Part shown: positions 1 to 9,871 of the stretch, one piece after another
How positions within the stretch are numbered: the first letter of the stretch is position 1
How the letters are laid out: each line of letters starts with the position of its first letter
Origin: a virus
Length of the DNA stretch: 41,095 nt
IMG/VR virus record: IMGVR_UViG_3300035199_000786
Location: 1-41,095 of that record
Reading direction: 5' to 3' (one strand)
The notes under the pieces: model-generated
What the model saw: the letters and a program-made list of their open reading frames with translations, nothing else
What the model was told of the DNA's origin: nothing
The model's database searches: none
Program-made: the position numbers and the translations under genes

Positions 1-1197
1 CCCTCGACATTTTTGTTCGCAAATACAATACCAATTGCGGGACAAATCTATGGCAACATGTCCCTGAGTGCTTTTTGGGAAAACTCAATCGTCGACGCGC
101 CCAGCGATACCTGCTCTGACGGAGCTGGGTTCGCTACAAGCGGAACTGACCTGGACGACATGGGCCCCGCGGGCTGGATGGCCTGCGTATGGCCCACATA
201 TCTTGCTATGAGAGCCGGAACAAACCTTGGAAGTGGTATACCGACCTATTATCGTCAACCAGCGAGCGCCTCGAACCTAGCGGGTGAAGTGTGGCACGCG
301 CCCGAGGCAGATCCCGAAACTTACTGGCAGGAAAGTGTGTTAGTGCAGGCATTTATTAATCAATTCCGCGACTTGCTTGACGCCACTCTCCCGGAACTCC
401 CCCAACTTGGCGACCTCTGGCTCAGCGCTGATTACTCGATCTGGCGTACAGAGGCATGGTTCTGGCCTTCAAGTGATGCCGTCGTACCCTACATCGGCAT
501 GGAAGGGGGCCCCAACTGGACTCAATTCGCGTTCATCCTAACGGAACTGGGACTCACCGATGCAACTCAGATATGGACGTTATGTGTAGGCTGGCAGACT
601 TTGCATATTGGCTCCCTCGGCGCCGATGCGGACTACACCGGTCTCCTCCACTCCAGCGGGACAGTCACAGCGTTCTCCGCCACCCTGATGAGACCAAATC
701 CGTTGCCGTACAAGTTTGGCTTTAGGCCCAGATTCTGGTTCTCCTCCGCCGACATAGGCTACAACTGGCCTCGGACCTATCCGGCCGGCGAGCACGTCGA
801 CCCCACGCGTTCCGAAGGCTATGGCCGCTACGTCAATAAAATGATCTATGTGCCGGATCAGTCTTGGCATGCGGGTATCACCGACCACGACATCAGTTCG
901 CCTCCGATCCTCTGGGGCCTCAACAAAAAAAATCTAGCTGCTCCTCTGTCTGCTAGAGGGGAGATCAGAGACACCGGCCCGACCGGTACGGGCGCGCAGC
1001 TCGATGGGGTCGTATTCGAGAATGGCGTCGGATTTGTCGATGCATCCTTCCAGAACTATGGCGGGACCAGCATTGCCAGCGTGATAGCTTATCAAAGCAG
1101 GTTGCCCTACAATACTGAGGAAATATTGTCAATAGTCGCAGATTTCGTTGAAGCACTCGAGAGTGTCGGAATAATAATCCCCGACGCTGATTCATAG
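1..1197 (+). CDS. 5'-partial virion protein candidate, unknown function
   Basis: The reading frame is open from the first base, so the true start probably lies upstream; at least 398 residues are visible. The protein is rich in Trp, Tyr, Gly and Pro and has low Lys, with no membrane segment or signal peptide that I can see. I do not recognise a family. It is followed by a 51-base gap and then four further large genes of structural character, so a secreted-looking, beta-rich virion component (tail, baseplate or fibre) is the most reasonable guess. That guess is based on position only. Confidence 0.6.
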   Translation, partial: PSTFLFANTIPIAGQIYGNMSLSAFWENSIVDAPSDTCSDGAGFATSGTDLDDMGPAGWMACVWPTYLAMRAGTNLGSGIPTYYRQPASASNLAGEVWHAPEADPETYWQESVLVQAFINQFRDLLDATLPELPQLGDLWLSADYSIWRTEAWFWPSSDAVVPYIGMEGGPNWTQFAFILTELGLTDATQIWTLCVGWQTLHIGSLGADADYTGLLHSSGTVTAFSATLMRPNPLPYKFGFRPRFWFSSADIGYNWPRTYPAGEHVDPTRSEGYGRYVNKMIYVPDQSWHAGITDHDISSPPILWGLNKKNLAAPLSARGEIRDTGPTGTGAQLDGVVFENGVGFVDASFQNYGGTSIASVIAYQSRLPYNTEEILSIVADFVEALESVGIIIPDADS

Positions 1198-1221
1198 CTT
1201 GAATAGAAAACGAGATGGATT

Positions 1222-1230
1222 CTATTTACT
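1222..1230 (+). promoter_or_regulatory. candidate phage late promoter element CTATTTACT
   Basis: CTATTTACT lies 18 bases before the ATG at 1249 in a 51-base gap, just ahead of an AAGGAG ribosome-binding site (1234-1239). The same CTAYTTA core recurs in front of six other structural genes in this window. The role as a -10-like late promoter element is inferred from this recurrence. Confidence 0.35.
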
Positions 1231-1248
1231 AAAAAGGAGAACATTTTA

Positions 1249-1812
1249 ATGGCCATATCAAATAGAGTTAAGAGGAAACTGTCAGCTACCCGAAATAGCG
1301 TTGCTGGCGTTCAAAAAATCGACGGTCAATATACTATTCCGAATGCTTATCCAAATCGGACAGCGATCATAAGGTCTAATTCCATTTTAAGAGAACAAGG
1401 GTTTATCATAAAACAAGACGATTCAATTTTCAAAACTAAGGCACTCGCCCGGGATTACCTAGCAAATTTGAATTGTACAGTAATTCCTTTGGGGCCCGCA
1501 TACTCGATGGTGCGCTCCCAACGATCAACGACCAAAATAGACAACCCAAATATCGTCAATCCAGAGGACAATAAACAACAAAACATGCAAGTTGCAGCAG
1601 TTAATAATTTTCCAAATGAGTGTGATCCATTTTATGAATTGGACGATCAAATGCCCGATTCTATTTCTGACCGCCGTAAAAGACTGAAACAAAAAAATGC
1701 TCCTGATTTAACCATCACTGCTACCTTCATAGCTCAACTTAATAATGAGAAAAAAGAAGTGAGGTTAAAGCAATTCATGGATTCTCAAGCGGCGAAAAGG
1801 AGCAATTACTAA
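1249..1812 (+). CDS. hypothetical protein in structural operon
   Basis: 187 residues. The start is set by AAGGAG at 1234-1239, nine bases before the ATG. The N-terminus is basic (many Lys/Arg in the first 15 residues); the centre is polar, and the C-terminal 60 residues are charged and probably helical. No family is recognised. It ends two bases before the next gene, so it is almost certainly co-transcribed with 1814-3280 and 3283-6558. A small adaptor or chaperone for the large structural proteins is possible but not shown. Confidence 0.65.
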   Translation: MAISNRVKRKLSATRNSVAGVQKIDGQYTIPNAYPNRTAIIRSNSILREQGFIIKQDDSIFKTKALARDYLANLNCTVIPLGPAYSMVRSQRSTTKIDNPNIVNPEDNKQQNMQVAAVNNFPNECDPFYELDDQMPDSISDRRKRLKQKNAPDLTITATFIAQLNNEKKEVRLKQFMDSQAAKRSNY

Positions 1813-1813
1813 A

Positions 1814-3280
1814 ATGGCCGGCTCACCATTTGTAAATCAACTATTTCAATTAGTTTCAAACAATGTTGGGACTTTTTTAGATCCGTTTGATTTAATTGGC
1901 TTAGATAACGATATGATCCTCGAAGACGGAACATCCGGAAAATTGAGATTGGTTGTTATGGGCCACCCCGGGACAATCGATGGCTACGATCCAGATGGAA
2001 CCAATGCGGGAATAACAAATACCAGCGCGCATGCGGGAGCCCCAGATTTTGGGTTCTTAGACACAAAAAAAGGATGGAAATGGGGCGGCTCCTGGCGAAA
2101 ATATAACATTGCGATTGACTCCAGTGAATATATAAGCGCCGATGCATATGGCTCTGCAGAGGGCGTGCTAGACTGGCTTCAAGATCCAGACAATTTGGGC
2201 GGAGACAGTGAAGACGACACCTACGGCGTCGATGAGCGTGGCTGGGTCTATGTGGATAATGAGGATGATGACTGGGGCCTGACCGGCAATGCCCGGATCA
2301 TTAAAGGAAATCTATCATCCGACAGTATTTCACACGTGTACACTGGTGGCGCCGAGATCGGAGACCCCAGCTTAAACTCTAGTTTCCGGCTTTGGACTGG
2401 CATTTACCTGAGCTGGGATGACTACGCTGATTACTCCACATCCCCAACCAACTTCTCCATGAACTCATATTTTACTACAATGATCTGGAATTGTAACATC
2501 ACAAACTTTTATGATACCATGATGAGCGGAGTTTCGCTGGCGGCCTATTCACACCTAATTGGAGACATTCCCGCCCGCGAATCCGTCGGATTCTGGAACT
2601 ACGCGACTGGCCAAACGCTGGAGGAACTCAATGGCTTCGATATCGTGCACAGGAACACCCTCGAGTGGGGGTACTCAACAGTGAACGAAAACATAATTTT
2701 AGACTATGAGGACGTCTCATGGCTCGAGCCACGAGGTTACTGGGGCCCGGGCGCATCCGAACCGTACACGTTGAACCCGAACGCCACCTCGTGGTACTGG
2801 GCCTCAAGTGAGACGAAGAGTTATCATGGCGAGATCGGCGGCGATTGGGCGCACTTTGGCGGCTCGAGCCCCGAAGGTGAAGATCGACCGGTCGACACGG
2901 ATGGATATAGTAGCCCATCCCTAAAATTAGGCTTCCTCAATGGCGGCTACACGACCATCGAAGTGATAGATAAAGTACAACAGAGATACAAATCAACCAC
3001 CACCGAAGCGGCTGAATATAATCTCCACTTGAATGAAAGATGCACTACCCTCCATCAATCTTTATACACTTCAATTCTTAATAAAAAATTTACAGTCAAG
3101 ATGCAAACATCTGCCGGCCTAAGCGCAGAAGATAGAATAGGACTCACAGGCCCAACAACTTCCAAGGCCGCCGAAATGGCAGTAGCGGAACACCTTTCTG
3201 CCACCACTTCCCCTAGCACCTCGACTGGAATGGGCTCATCCCCCAGCAGCACAGGCCCAAGTGGCTATGGAGGGTATTAG
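1814..3280 (+). CDS. large virion structural protein candidate
   Basis: 488 residues, acidic, and rich in Gly, Trp, Tyr, Ser and Asp through residues 30-370, which suggests a beta-rich extracellular-type fold. The last 110 residues change character to a charged, helical part (about 390-440) followed by a Ser/Thr/Gly/Pro-rich tail. The composition resembles the partial gene at 1-1197. It sits between 1249-1812 and 3283-6558 with gaps of one and two bases. No catalytic motif is visible. Tail, baseplate or fibre component is an inference from size, composition and neighbours. Confidence 0.6.
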   Translation: MAGSPFVNQLFQLVSNNVGTFLDPFDLIGLDNDMILEDGTSGKLRLVVMGHPGTIDGYDPDGTNAGITNTSAHAGAPDFGFLDTKKGWKWGGSWRKYNIAIDSSEYISADAYGSAEGVLDWLQDPDNLGGDSEDDTYGVDERGWVYVDNEDDDWGLTGNARIIKGNLSSDSISHVYTGGAEIGDPSLNSSFRLWTGIYLSWDDYADYSTSPTNFSMNSYFTTMIWNCNITNFYDTMMSGVSLAAYSHLIGDIPARESVGFWNYATGQTLEELNGFDIVHRNTLEWGYSTVNENIILDYEDVSWLEPRGYWGPGASEPYTLNPNATSWYWASSETKSYHGEIGGDWAHFGGSSPEGEDRPVDTDGYSSPSLKLGFLNGGYTTIEVIDKVQQRYKSTTTEAAEYNLHLNERCTTLHQSLYTSILNKKFTVKMQTSAGLSAEDRIGLTGPTTSKAAEMAVAEHLSATTSPSTSTGMGSSPSSTGPSGYGGY

Positions 3281-3282
3281 AC

Positions 3283-6200
3283 ATGGAAGATGCAACCCCG
3301 CTTCCAACCGCGTTCGATGAAACCGAAGATCTGCCTGCAGAGTACACGGGTGACCTCACTGACATCGAGATGCATCGTTGGTTACATATAATACCCAATT
3401 CCGCCTGGATAGACGATAGCGACCTGGACTCGTATAAACATGTTACGTTTGTTCGCGAAGATTGCATGAAAAATTCTCAAGATTCACTTAGACAATTGTT
3501 GGGTTTATATTGGGAGAAAGGTGTCGATCCGGACAACTTAGAACCATTTATAGAATACAAGGAAAATTGGCCATATAGTAAATATATGATCGCGTCTTAC
3601 GCCGATCTTAACGACGTCAATGTTAAAAGACTGTCCTGTGCGTCTCCTTATATTGAATTTGTTGAATTTAATCCTCTATGGGCTGAGGTTTCGCAAGGGG
3701 CTTCTTATATGCACAATATAAAAATCCCGTTACGCCTATATGCATCAGAAGAGAACTCCAAAGGAGATTATTTTTGGAATATTTTATTAAATGGCGGTAC
3801 TTTCGGACCCGACACGTATCCCTCCATTGTCTCCGCTGATTTTCTTTTCTACGATGAGTCTTTTAGAATAAGTCTTCCTTACTCAAAACAAGAGGGGACG
3901 AGTATGAGCCCAATTCAAGTTACTTGTGAATATAAGTCATATAATGAAAATGTTAGAAAATACCAAGAATATGTTAAAGATTTAGAATCCGAATTATTAA
4001 TTCCAAATTCTCAAATTTATGCAAATACGACATATTATCCTTGGCTTGATGTAAGCGAAGCAGGAGGCCTTGATGATAAACAGTCGTGGTACCGCCAATT
4101 TGGAAGTGCATATCTGGACTATTTGTGTTACCCTTTTGAGAAAATAATTAGTAAAAGTTTTGATAGATATGATTCCGGTGACGGCCATTTTGAAGCTTCA
4201 GATGTATATGAATGGTTACGGGGTGATTTTGAGGACGATGGTGGCGGATCAGCTATCGACGACGTCTTAGACGCGATCTCGGGCATGCGTGAAACCGAAG
4301 CAGAATATGGCACCGAAAGTTCGCCCGACTTACTATCGACGTCAAAGAAAGCTATATATGACTATGTTTATAGTTATATACACAATTATTACGCATTCGA
4401 TTCAAGCCCGACCACCGCGCAAAGACTTTTATTTGAAAAATATTTGGCGTCATTGAGGGATTTCGAAGTCGGCATGCCGCAATCAATAAGACAAAAAGCA
4501 ATTGACAAACAAAGAAATATTATTTATGTTGATTCTTCTAAGTATATGTCCGATGTAACACGAAACTGGAACATCAAAACTGCCAAAGGACTATTTCCAT
4601 ATTGCATTAAAGTTGATATACCAACGATGCCAACGCCCTACTATAGCGGCCGCGCTAGGATTTTTAGAAATATGATCGAGGCTCATGGTTCCGGCGCAAA
4701 AATTATGGAATCACTCAAAGATATACACCACGGAGATTTTCCAAATTTATCAATGCAACCACAAAGGTTTCACACGGATACAAAAACACACACTGGAAGT
4801 GACACTGCGACAAAATCTTACAAGATGATCGATTTTGTAGAATTGCTATCAGAAGTATATAATCAGCCAAGTGCTGCTCTTAATCCTGACAATTATACGT
4901 TTATCGGATCCGCAATTGAAGAATATCTCACCACAATGGGCGCCTCTGGAGTGTTTCGGTATGCCGACAGTCAAGATATAATCAGTACTTTAGATCTTGT
5001 TGCGCTCATGAGCGAAAAAATATTGTCGCAGCTTGATACAGCCGGGGTCATCGACGACGTCGTCAATCAAATGCTTCTGGCTAACGTTCTACAGCCAAAA
5101 CTGAGGTATAATGAAATATTGGCTTATCGGATAGAAAAGATTGGAGGTATCCAACAGGGAGACGAGACAACAAGCAACGTAATTCAAGATATATGGATAT
5201 ACGCCGACGACACTGGCCAGCTTGGCGCCCCGGCATATCAATGGATCGATAATCAAATAAAATATGGCCAAAACTATACTTACAATATCTCAGCTTATGT
5301 CTTTGTGATTGGTTTTAAGTATAAATATTCTGATTTTAGGTTAACCAAGCAAACCGCCATATTAGGCGGCGCCCGCAATGACCCCGATCTATATTGCATG
5401 CAATTTTATGATCCTCACTCTCAAGAGTATGGTGATCAACTATTCTCAAAAACGTGGAATAGCGAAGATCCCACCGGCCATCGCCACGCGTTCGCCGCGC
5501 TGCACTCGGACGAGGTGATGACAGGGACCTCCTTTACCGATCTCGGCGATGCAGATACTGCGTGGATGATGGAGGTAGCGCCATGGCTTTCGCCGACTGC
5601 CACCGACCCCGAACGGCCCGGCACCTCCATAGAATGGAAAGCAATCGCTCCCCTCTCAATAAGAAATGAATTTTCCACAGACGAACAAGGCCTGAGCAGG
5701 TACCCACAATTGGCAGACCTATATTACCATATAGAGCCCTGTGTTAAGTTGGTTGAGGTTCCTATTTACTCTAAGACACTAAAAGTCACAGATCATCCTG
5801 CCAGCGATATCGTAGCCGCCCCATTCCAGTTTATAGATAGCTCTCAGCGCATCGGATTTGAGACAAAATACCAGTCATATCAAGAAAACATGTATCCGTC
5901 CACAATCAGCGCAGCCGATCGGAATCTTCAAAGCGAATACCTTCATGCTATGGACTTGAGCGTATCTGATATGATTATTAACAAATCTTTATCACCACCA
6001 CGATACTTGGAAGTATACAGGACCGAGAAAAAACCGACCGCCCTATCAGACTTTGAAGGAAAACGTATAAAAACCATAGATTTGAAAATACCAGAATCCG
6101 ACATGACACATGCAGATGCGATTGTTGTCCAAAAGATTGCTACGAACAAAAAATATTACTATATACTGAGATTTTTAAATGAAAATAAAATGCCGGGCCA

Positions 6201-6558
6201 TCTTTCTCAAATCATAGAAGCTGAGCTGGTAGATGATGGAGGCTATATTTATTCTTTGTTCAATATTCTATCAGAAGAAGAATTCAACCAAGACGCACAT
6301 TCTAAGCCATCAATCAACTTTAAGAAGCTTTTGCAACTTCAGCCGAACCTTAGACAATTAGAATTGGACACCACAAATGCTGATTTTTCACGTGCGGCTA
6401 CAGCCGAAAAAGACAAAGTGCAAGTTGGCGCGCACACCGGCGCAGGCTCTATTTGGGATCAGACATTCAAATTAAGACTCACATCTAAGAAAACTGGCAA
6501 AAAAGCAGATTTAAACGTAACGTTCAAAATAAAACAAGAAGATAAGTACAGCGTATAA
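3283..6558 (+). CDS. very large virion structural protein (baseplate or tail candidate)
   Basis: 1091 residues, the largest protein in the window. It is acidic and Tyr-rich, with an Asp/Gly-rich stretch near residues 305-330 and no signal peptide or membrane helix. The final 40 residues form a basic beta-like end that includes a TFKLRL...NVTFKIKQ pattern. A comparable alternating end (xxFKIKLD or xxIRVRLD) closes the proteins at 8764-9870 and 9872-11164, so these may share a C-terminal assembly strand. Base composition alternates between AT-rich and GC-rich blocks. Function is unknown; position at the head of the structural block suggests baseplate or tail. Confidence 0.6.
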   Translation: MEDATPLPTAFDETEDLPAEYTGDLTDIEMHRWLHIIPNSAWIDDSDLDSYKHVTFVREDCMKNSQDSLRQLLGLYWEKGVDPDNLEPFIEYKENWPYSKYMIASYADLNDVNVKRLSCASPYIEFVEFNPLWAEVSQGASYMHNIKIPLRLYASEENSKGDYFWNILLNGGTFGPDTYPSIVSADFLFYDESFRISLPYSKQEGTSMSPIQVTCEYKSYNENVRKYQEYVKDLESELLIPNSQIYANTTYYPWLDVSEAGGLDDKQSWYRQFGSAYLDYLCYPFEKIISKSFDRYDSGDGHFEASDVYEWLRGDFEDDGGGSAIDDVLDAISGMRETEAEYGTESSPDLLSTSKKAIYDYVYSYIHNYYAFDSSPTTAQRLLFEKYLASLRDFEVGMPQSIRQKAIDKQRNIIYVDSSKYMSDVTRNWNIKTAKGLFPYCIKVDIPTMPTPYYSGRARIFRNMIEAHGSGAKIMESLKDIHHGDFPNLSMQPQRFHTDTKTHTGSDTATKSYKMIDFVELLSEVYNQPSAALNPDNYTFIGSAIEEYLTTMGASGVFRYADSQDIISTLDLVALMSEKILSQLDTAGVIDDVVNQMLLANVLQPKLRYNEILAYRIEKIGGIQQGDETTSNVIQDIWIYADDTGQLGAPAYQWIDNQIKYGQNYTYNISAYVFVIGFKYKYSDFRLTKQTAILGGARNDPDLYCMQFYDPHSQEYGDQLFSKTWNSEDPTGHRHAFAALHSDEVMTGTSFTDLGDADTAWMMEVAPWLSPTATDPERPGTSIEWKAIAPLSIRNEFSTDEQGLSRYPQLADLYYHIEPCVKLVEVPIYSKTLKVTDHPASDIVAAPFQFIDSSQRIGFETKYQSYQENMYPSTISAADRNLQSEYLHAMDLSVSDMIINKSLSPPRYLEVYRTEKKPTALSDFEGKRIKTIDLKIPESDMTHADAIVVQKIATNKKYYYILRFLNENKMPGHLSQIIEAELVDDGGYIYSLFNILSEEEFNQDAHSKPSINFKKLLQLQPNLRQLELDTTNADFSRAATAEKDKVQVGAHTGAGSIWDQTFKLRLTSKKTGKKADLNVTFKIKQEDKYSV

Positions 6559-6573
6559 ACATAGGTAAACTAT

Positions 6574-7668
6574 ATGGCATTCAAAAACACCAGCGGCACT
6601 ATCATAATCGATGCAGTTCTCACCGACGTGGGGCGAAAAAAAGCGTCTCGAGGGGCCCTTAATATTACTAAATTTGCATTAGGTGACGATGAGATCAACT
6701 ACGAGACCTTTAGCGCCGAGGACCGCGACGATAGTGGATATTACCCAGAACTTACCGGCTCTCAAATATTTGAAGCATACGGAAGCCGTCATAAAAATAT
6801 ACAATATGGATTAATATCAAAAGACGAGTCTGCGTTTCAAAACGACAATTGGGAATTAGAGCATGCTTGGATTATACACATGCCAATTCTTAAATTAAAT
6901 GATAAGATTGCAATTGTCCCCGAACTGAGAGATGGTGTGTACTATTTGTCAGTTAACGACGAAACAACTGAAAAAATAAATGAGATTTTTTCAAATACAT
7001 TTAAGTTTTTAAGTGATAATGCCGTAGATAAAAGAAAAATAGTGATTGAAAGTGGTCTAGACCAAATCCCAGCTTTGGATGGTGGCGAAGAGCCTCCCGA
7101 CATCCATCCTTCTCAATTTGAAAAATATTTTGCTATATCGCCCGAAGCGCGAGAATATTTTATTGAAAAAAAATATTTATTGGATCAAGATTTTTATGTT
7201 TTTGCGGATAATCGGTTTATAGTGAAAATTCTAGGAATAAATACTAAAAGTGTTTTTAAAAATTATAAAAATGGCGAGTCGCAAATTAATTTTGAATCAT
7301 TAATAGAATCTTCCCCCATTAGTATAGAAAGTCAATTTACCACTCATGCTACTTACTTGATAAAAGGTATTAAAAATCTTATGTTTGATTTTTATGACGA
7401 ACTTAGCTCACCTAGTGCAGCGTATTCTTCGCTGGATGGCCCCAAAGGCACTGTTGTTGCAATGAATTTCATTGTCAATGGCTATTTAAAAAACAACTCT
7501 ACGTCCACAAGGGATTTTAGGTATTCTAAATATGGAGAAACTGATGAGTATTTGTTCGACTCTACACACAAGTTTGATTATATTGACACCACTGTTTATA
7601 TTGTTGGTGGGGCAACCCAGAGCAGAGTTCAGGTGCCATTGCGATTAATTCGTTATGCGGGAGCATAA
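6574..7668 (+). CDS. virion structural protein, GDDEI family, copy 1
   Basis: 364 residues. The N-terminus carries a pattern GTIIIDAVLTDVGRKKA, then KFALGDDEINYETF (about residues 34-47). The same pattern opens the protein at 7746-8750, and both end in a matching strand pattern (DTTVYIVGG...VPLRLI versus DTMVYVTFA...LPIRII). The two are therefore paralogues with conserved ends and diverged middles, a layout typical of assembling tail or fibre proteins. I recall similar N-termini in tail-associated proteins of marine myoviruses, but cannot confirm this here. It is AT-rich in its second half, unlike its neighbours. Confidence 0.65.
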   Translation: MAFKNTSGTIIIDAVLTDVGRKKASRGALNITKFALGDDEINYETFSAEDRDDSGYYPELTGSQIFEAYGSRHKNIQYGLISKDESAFQNDNWELEHAWIIHMPILKLNDKIAIVPELRDGVYYLSVNDETTEKINEIFSNTFKFLSDNAVDKRKIVIESGLDQIPALDGGEEPPDIHPSQFEKYFAISPEAREYFIEKKYLLDQDFYVFADNRFIVKILGINTKSVFKNYKNGESQINFESLIESSPISIESQFTTHATYLIKGIKNLMFDFYDELSSPSAAYSSLDGPKGTVVAMNFIVNGYLKNNSTSTRDFRYSKYGETDEYLFDSTHKFDYIDTTVYIVGGATQSRVQVPLRLIRYAGA

Positions 7669-7701
7669 AAGTTTAAAAGAAGATAATTATAGTGTTAGAA
7701 T

Positions 7702-7710
7702 CTATTTAAC
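7702..7710 (+). promoter_or_regulatory. candidate phage late promoter element CTATTTAAC
   Basis: CTATTTAAC sits in the 77-base gap between 7668 and 7746, about 36 bases before the ATG. It matches the CTAYTTA motif seen before other structural genes. Its position in one of the few real gaps of this cluster supports a promoter role, but the gap is AT-rich, so chance is possible. Confidence 0.33.
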
Positions 7711-7745
7711 AAAAAAAGCACTAATTATTGTAGCGAGGTAAATAA

Positions 7746-8750
7746 ATGGCGAGTATTTTAGATAATTCAGGCGATATCATCATTGTTGCCACTTTGACCG
7801 AAGTGGGTCGACGACGAGCAACGACCGGAACAGGTATCGGAAATCAAATAGTAAAATTTTGTCTCTTTGATGATGAAATTGATTATGCGCTTTACGATAA
7901 GAATCATGCGTCAGGATCAGCATACTCAGACTTGGAAATTATGCAGACGCCGATTTTCCAACCAGTTAGCAAATTTTCTGGCCTTGGTCGGTATGGCTTG
8001 CAAACTCGCCCACGAACCAATACTTTATATATGGTGCAAGCAAAGCCCAATACGCTGTTGACCGATCAGGCGATAAAACCTTACAAGGATATTTATTACC
8101 TGGCAGTTAATGACGGGGTCACTCACACCGCGATCGCCGACGTCATAGGCGAGCAATACGTTCTAGGTTCGGGAAACCAGCAAGGACGGGGAATTCTGAT
8201 TGAAACGGGGATTGACGATACGACCGCCGGCGCAGGCGATCAATTTACTAAGCAAAGACTTATCACATCTAACGGATTAGGCGGCGGAGGTTGCCAAATT
8301 CAAATTAATACCAAATTACTGGCTCAAGTGCTCGGACCGGGCCGCGGCTCATATTTTAACAATAACGGAGGAAATGGCCGGCCACAAGTCAACATGCCGC
8401 TGTCTCCCGCCTCGCCATCCAAGTCAGTGTCTTCGGCCGCCGTTAATGCCGGCATTGTCAACATTAGAGCAGTCAACAATCAGATGGTATTTCGTGAAAA
8501 CGACAACGAAGCAGTCACTTTAAATTCGGTTATTGCTTCAGCACGCGCCAACGCTACAAAAATTGGATTCACAACGCGTGTATTAACAGATACAGATTTT
8601 GCAGAGAGAGGCTTAGCTAATGTTACCTCAACAGAATTGTTTGGATCAGGCGCTTCTTCGTTCAAGCTTATTGATACGATGGTATATGTTACCTTCGCCA
8701 ATGGAGCAACGATAGACTTGCCAATTAGAATTATTAAGAAAATTACGTAA
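7746..8750 (+). CDS. virion structural protein, GDDEI family, copy 2
   Basis: 334 residues, paralogous to 6574-7668. The N-terminus reads GDIIIVATLTEVGRRRA and then FCLFDDEIDYALY, and the C-terminus reads DTMVYVTFANGATIDLPIR. The middle is rich in Asn, Gly and Gln, with a loop-like stretch near residues 178-225. The 77-base gap before it holds a candidate promoter, so this gene and those downstream may form their own transcription unit. The role is inferred as tail or fibre structural protein; no enzyme motif is seen. Confidence 0.65.
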   Translation: MASILDNSGDIIIVATLTEVGRRRATTGTGIGNQIVKFCLFDDEIDYALYDKNHASGSAYSDLEIMQTPIFQPVSKFSGLGRYGLQTRPRTNTLYMVQAKPNTLLTDQAIKPYKDIYYLAVNDGVTHTAIADVIGEQYVLGSGNQQGRGILIETGIDDTTAGAGDQFTKQRLITSNGLGGGGCQIQINTKLLAQVLGPGRGSYFNNNGGNGRPQVNMPLSPASPSKSVSSAAVNAGIVNIRAVNNQMVFRENDNEAVTLNSVIASARANATKIGFTTRVLTDTDFAERGLANVTSTELFGSGASSFKLIDTMVYVTFANGATIDLPIRIIKKIT

Positions 8751-8763
8751 ATGGAGCCATTAA

Positions 8764-9870
8764 ATGGGAAAAACGTTTAAACCAATTGGAACTGGAGACA
8801 GAGCCACAACAAGAACATTATTGCACGAAGCAATCCCGATCACAGGGACTATTCTAAGCGGAGTTTATGGCACTTGGCCAGACGACGGCAATATTAAGAA
8901 CTTTACACACGGACAATTTCAAAGTGTATATGATTATCCATATTTGAGTTCTTCCGCCAACCACATCTTTGATGTTATGGTTGGATTAAATCCATCGGGG
9001 TCAGCTTTGTATGAAAACCATGTTTCGGTAGGGTTTACTCAATATAAGAAAAAGAGAAACAACTGGAATCTTTGTAACTCCCTTCAGGTGGGCTATTCAT
9101 CTAGCGTATCTGGCGGCAATTACGCAGTTCGTGCAGCCGAAGCCGATCTGCTCTTAGATAAGAGCGGAGCCATGAACGATATTTTTGTTCTTGGGTTTTC
9201 GTCACTTCTTGTGAAAGACGAGATTAAGAAAGGCTCAGTAAGCATTACTGTGGGTACCGGTTCGTATGGCGACGTCTTTTCTACCGGAGGCTCTTCTACG
9301 CGAACCTTCACTGATGTTGATGCTACCGCCACCGGCGCCGGAACAAAAACTTTGCAAGGCGGCCAGTACGGCGTATTGGTCGACACTACTACAGAAATAA
9401 CTGGCGGAATTGTTTGGTACCAAGGGGGTCAGATCTGGCTTAGCAGTTCATGTTTTCTTGCTGATCCCGGCGTTGCAGGAAACTCAGACGTTCAGGATTT
9501 TTATGCCACCGCTAGTTCTGGAGTGTGGACTGTAGACCAGCAATTAGTATCAGGTACGATTTCAGGCTCAGCGGATGCTTTACGCCACCGTATTCAGAAT
9601 GTATCATTCAACAACACAACGGCAATCAACTCGCAGATCTTTTTCTGCCGTGCGGGCCACTCAGACTTTAATTATAGCACCAATCCGACTTATCTGAACA
9701 AAGGCAAAATTAGAGTTAAGAATAACGCATCTGACCCTCCCTTGACTTACATCACCACTGTTGGCCTTTATAATGGAGCCAACGAGATGGTAGCAGTCGC
9801 TAAACTATCTGAGCCTCTTAAGAAGACTCCCGAAAACGAGATAACGATCAGAGTCAGACTGGACTACTAA
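8764..9870 (+). CDS. virion structural protein, C-terminal RVRLDY family, copy 1
   Basis: 368 residues. The C-terminal third contains FNYSTNPTYLNKGKIRVK, then a strand pair ending VGLYNGANEMVAVAKLSEPL and the terminal IRVRLDY. The protein at 9872-11164 has the same order of elements (FSHNPTFLEKNQE, then IGVYDSDKNLIGIASLADPV, then FKIKLDI), so the pair share a C-terminal module of about 110 residues. A central Thr/Ser/Gly-rich part (170-260) is beta-like. This C-terminal pattern is familiar to me from structural proteins of marine T4-like phages, but the exact role is unknown. One base separates it from the next gene. Confidence 0.65.
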   Translation: MGKTFKPIGTGDRATTRTLLHEAIPITGTILSGVYGTWPDDGNIKNFTHGQFQSVYDYPYLSSSANHIFDVMVGLNPSGSALYENHVSVGFTQYKKKRNNWNLCNSLQVGYSSSVSGGNYAVRAAEADLLLDKSGAMNDIFVLGFSSLLVKDEIKKGSVSITVGTGSYGDVFSTGGSSTRTFTDVDATATGAGTKTLQGGQYGVLVDTTTEITGGIVWYQGGQIWLSSSCFLADPGVAGNSDVQDFYATASSGVWTVDQQLVSGTISGSADALRHRIQNVSFNNTTAINSQIFFCRAGHSDFNYSTNPTYLNKGKIRVKNNASDPPLTYITTVGLYNGANEMVAVAKLSEPLKKTPENEITIRVRLDY

Positions 9871-9871
9871 A

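Noticed and set aside
580-888. Reverse-strand open frames inside the first gene and similar ones throughout the window
   Set aside because: They lie opposite well-supported + strand genes, have no ribosome-binding sites and have compositions (Arg, Ser, Pro rich) typical of shadow frames.
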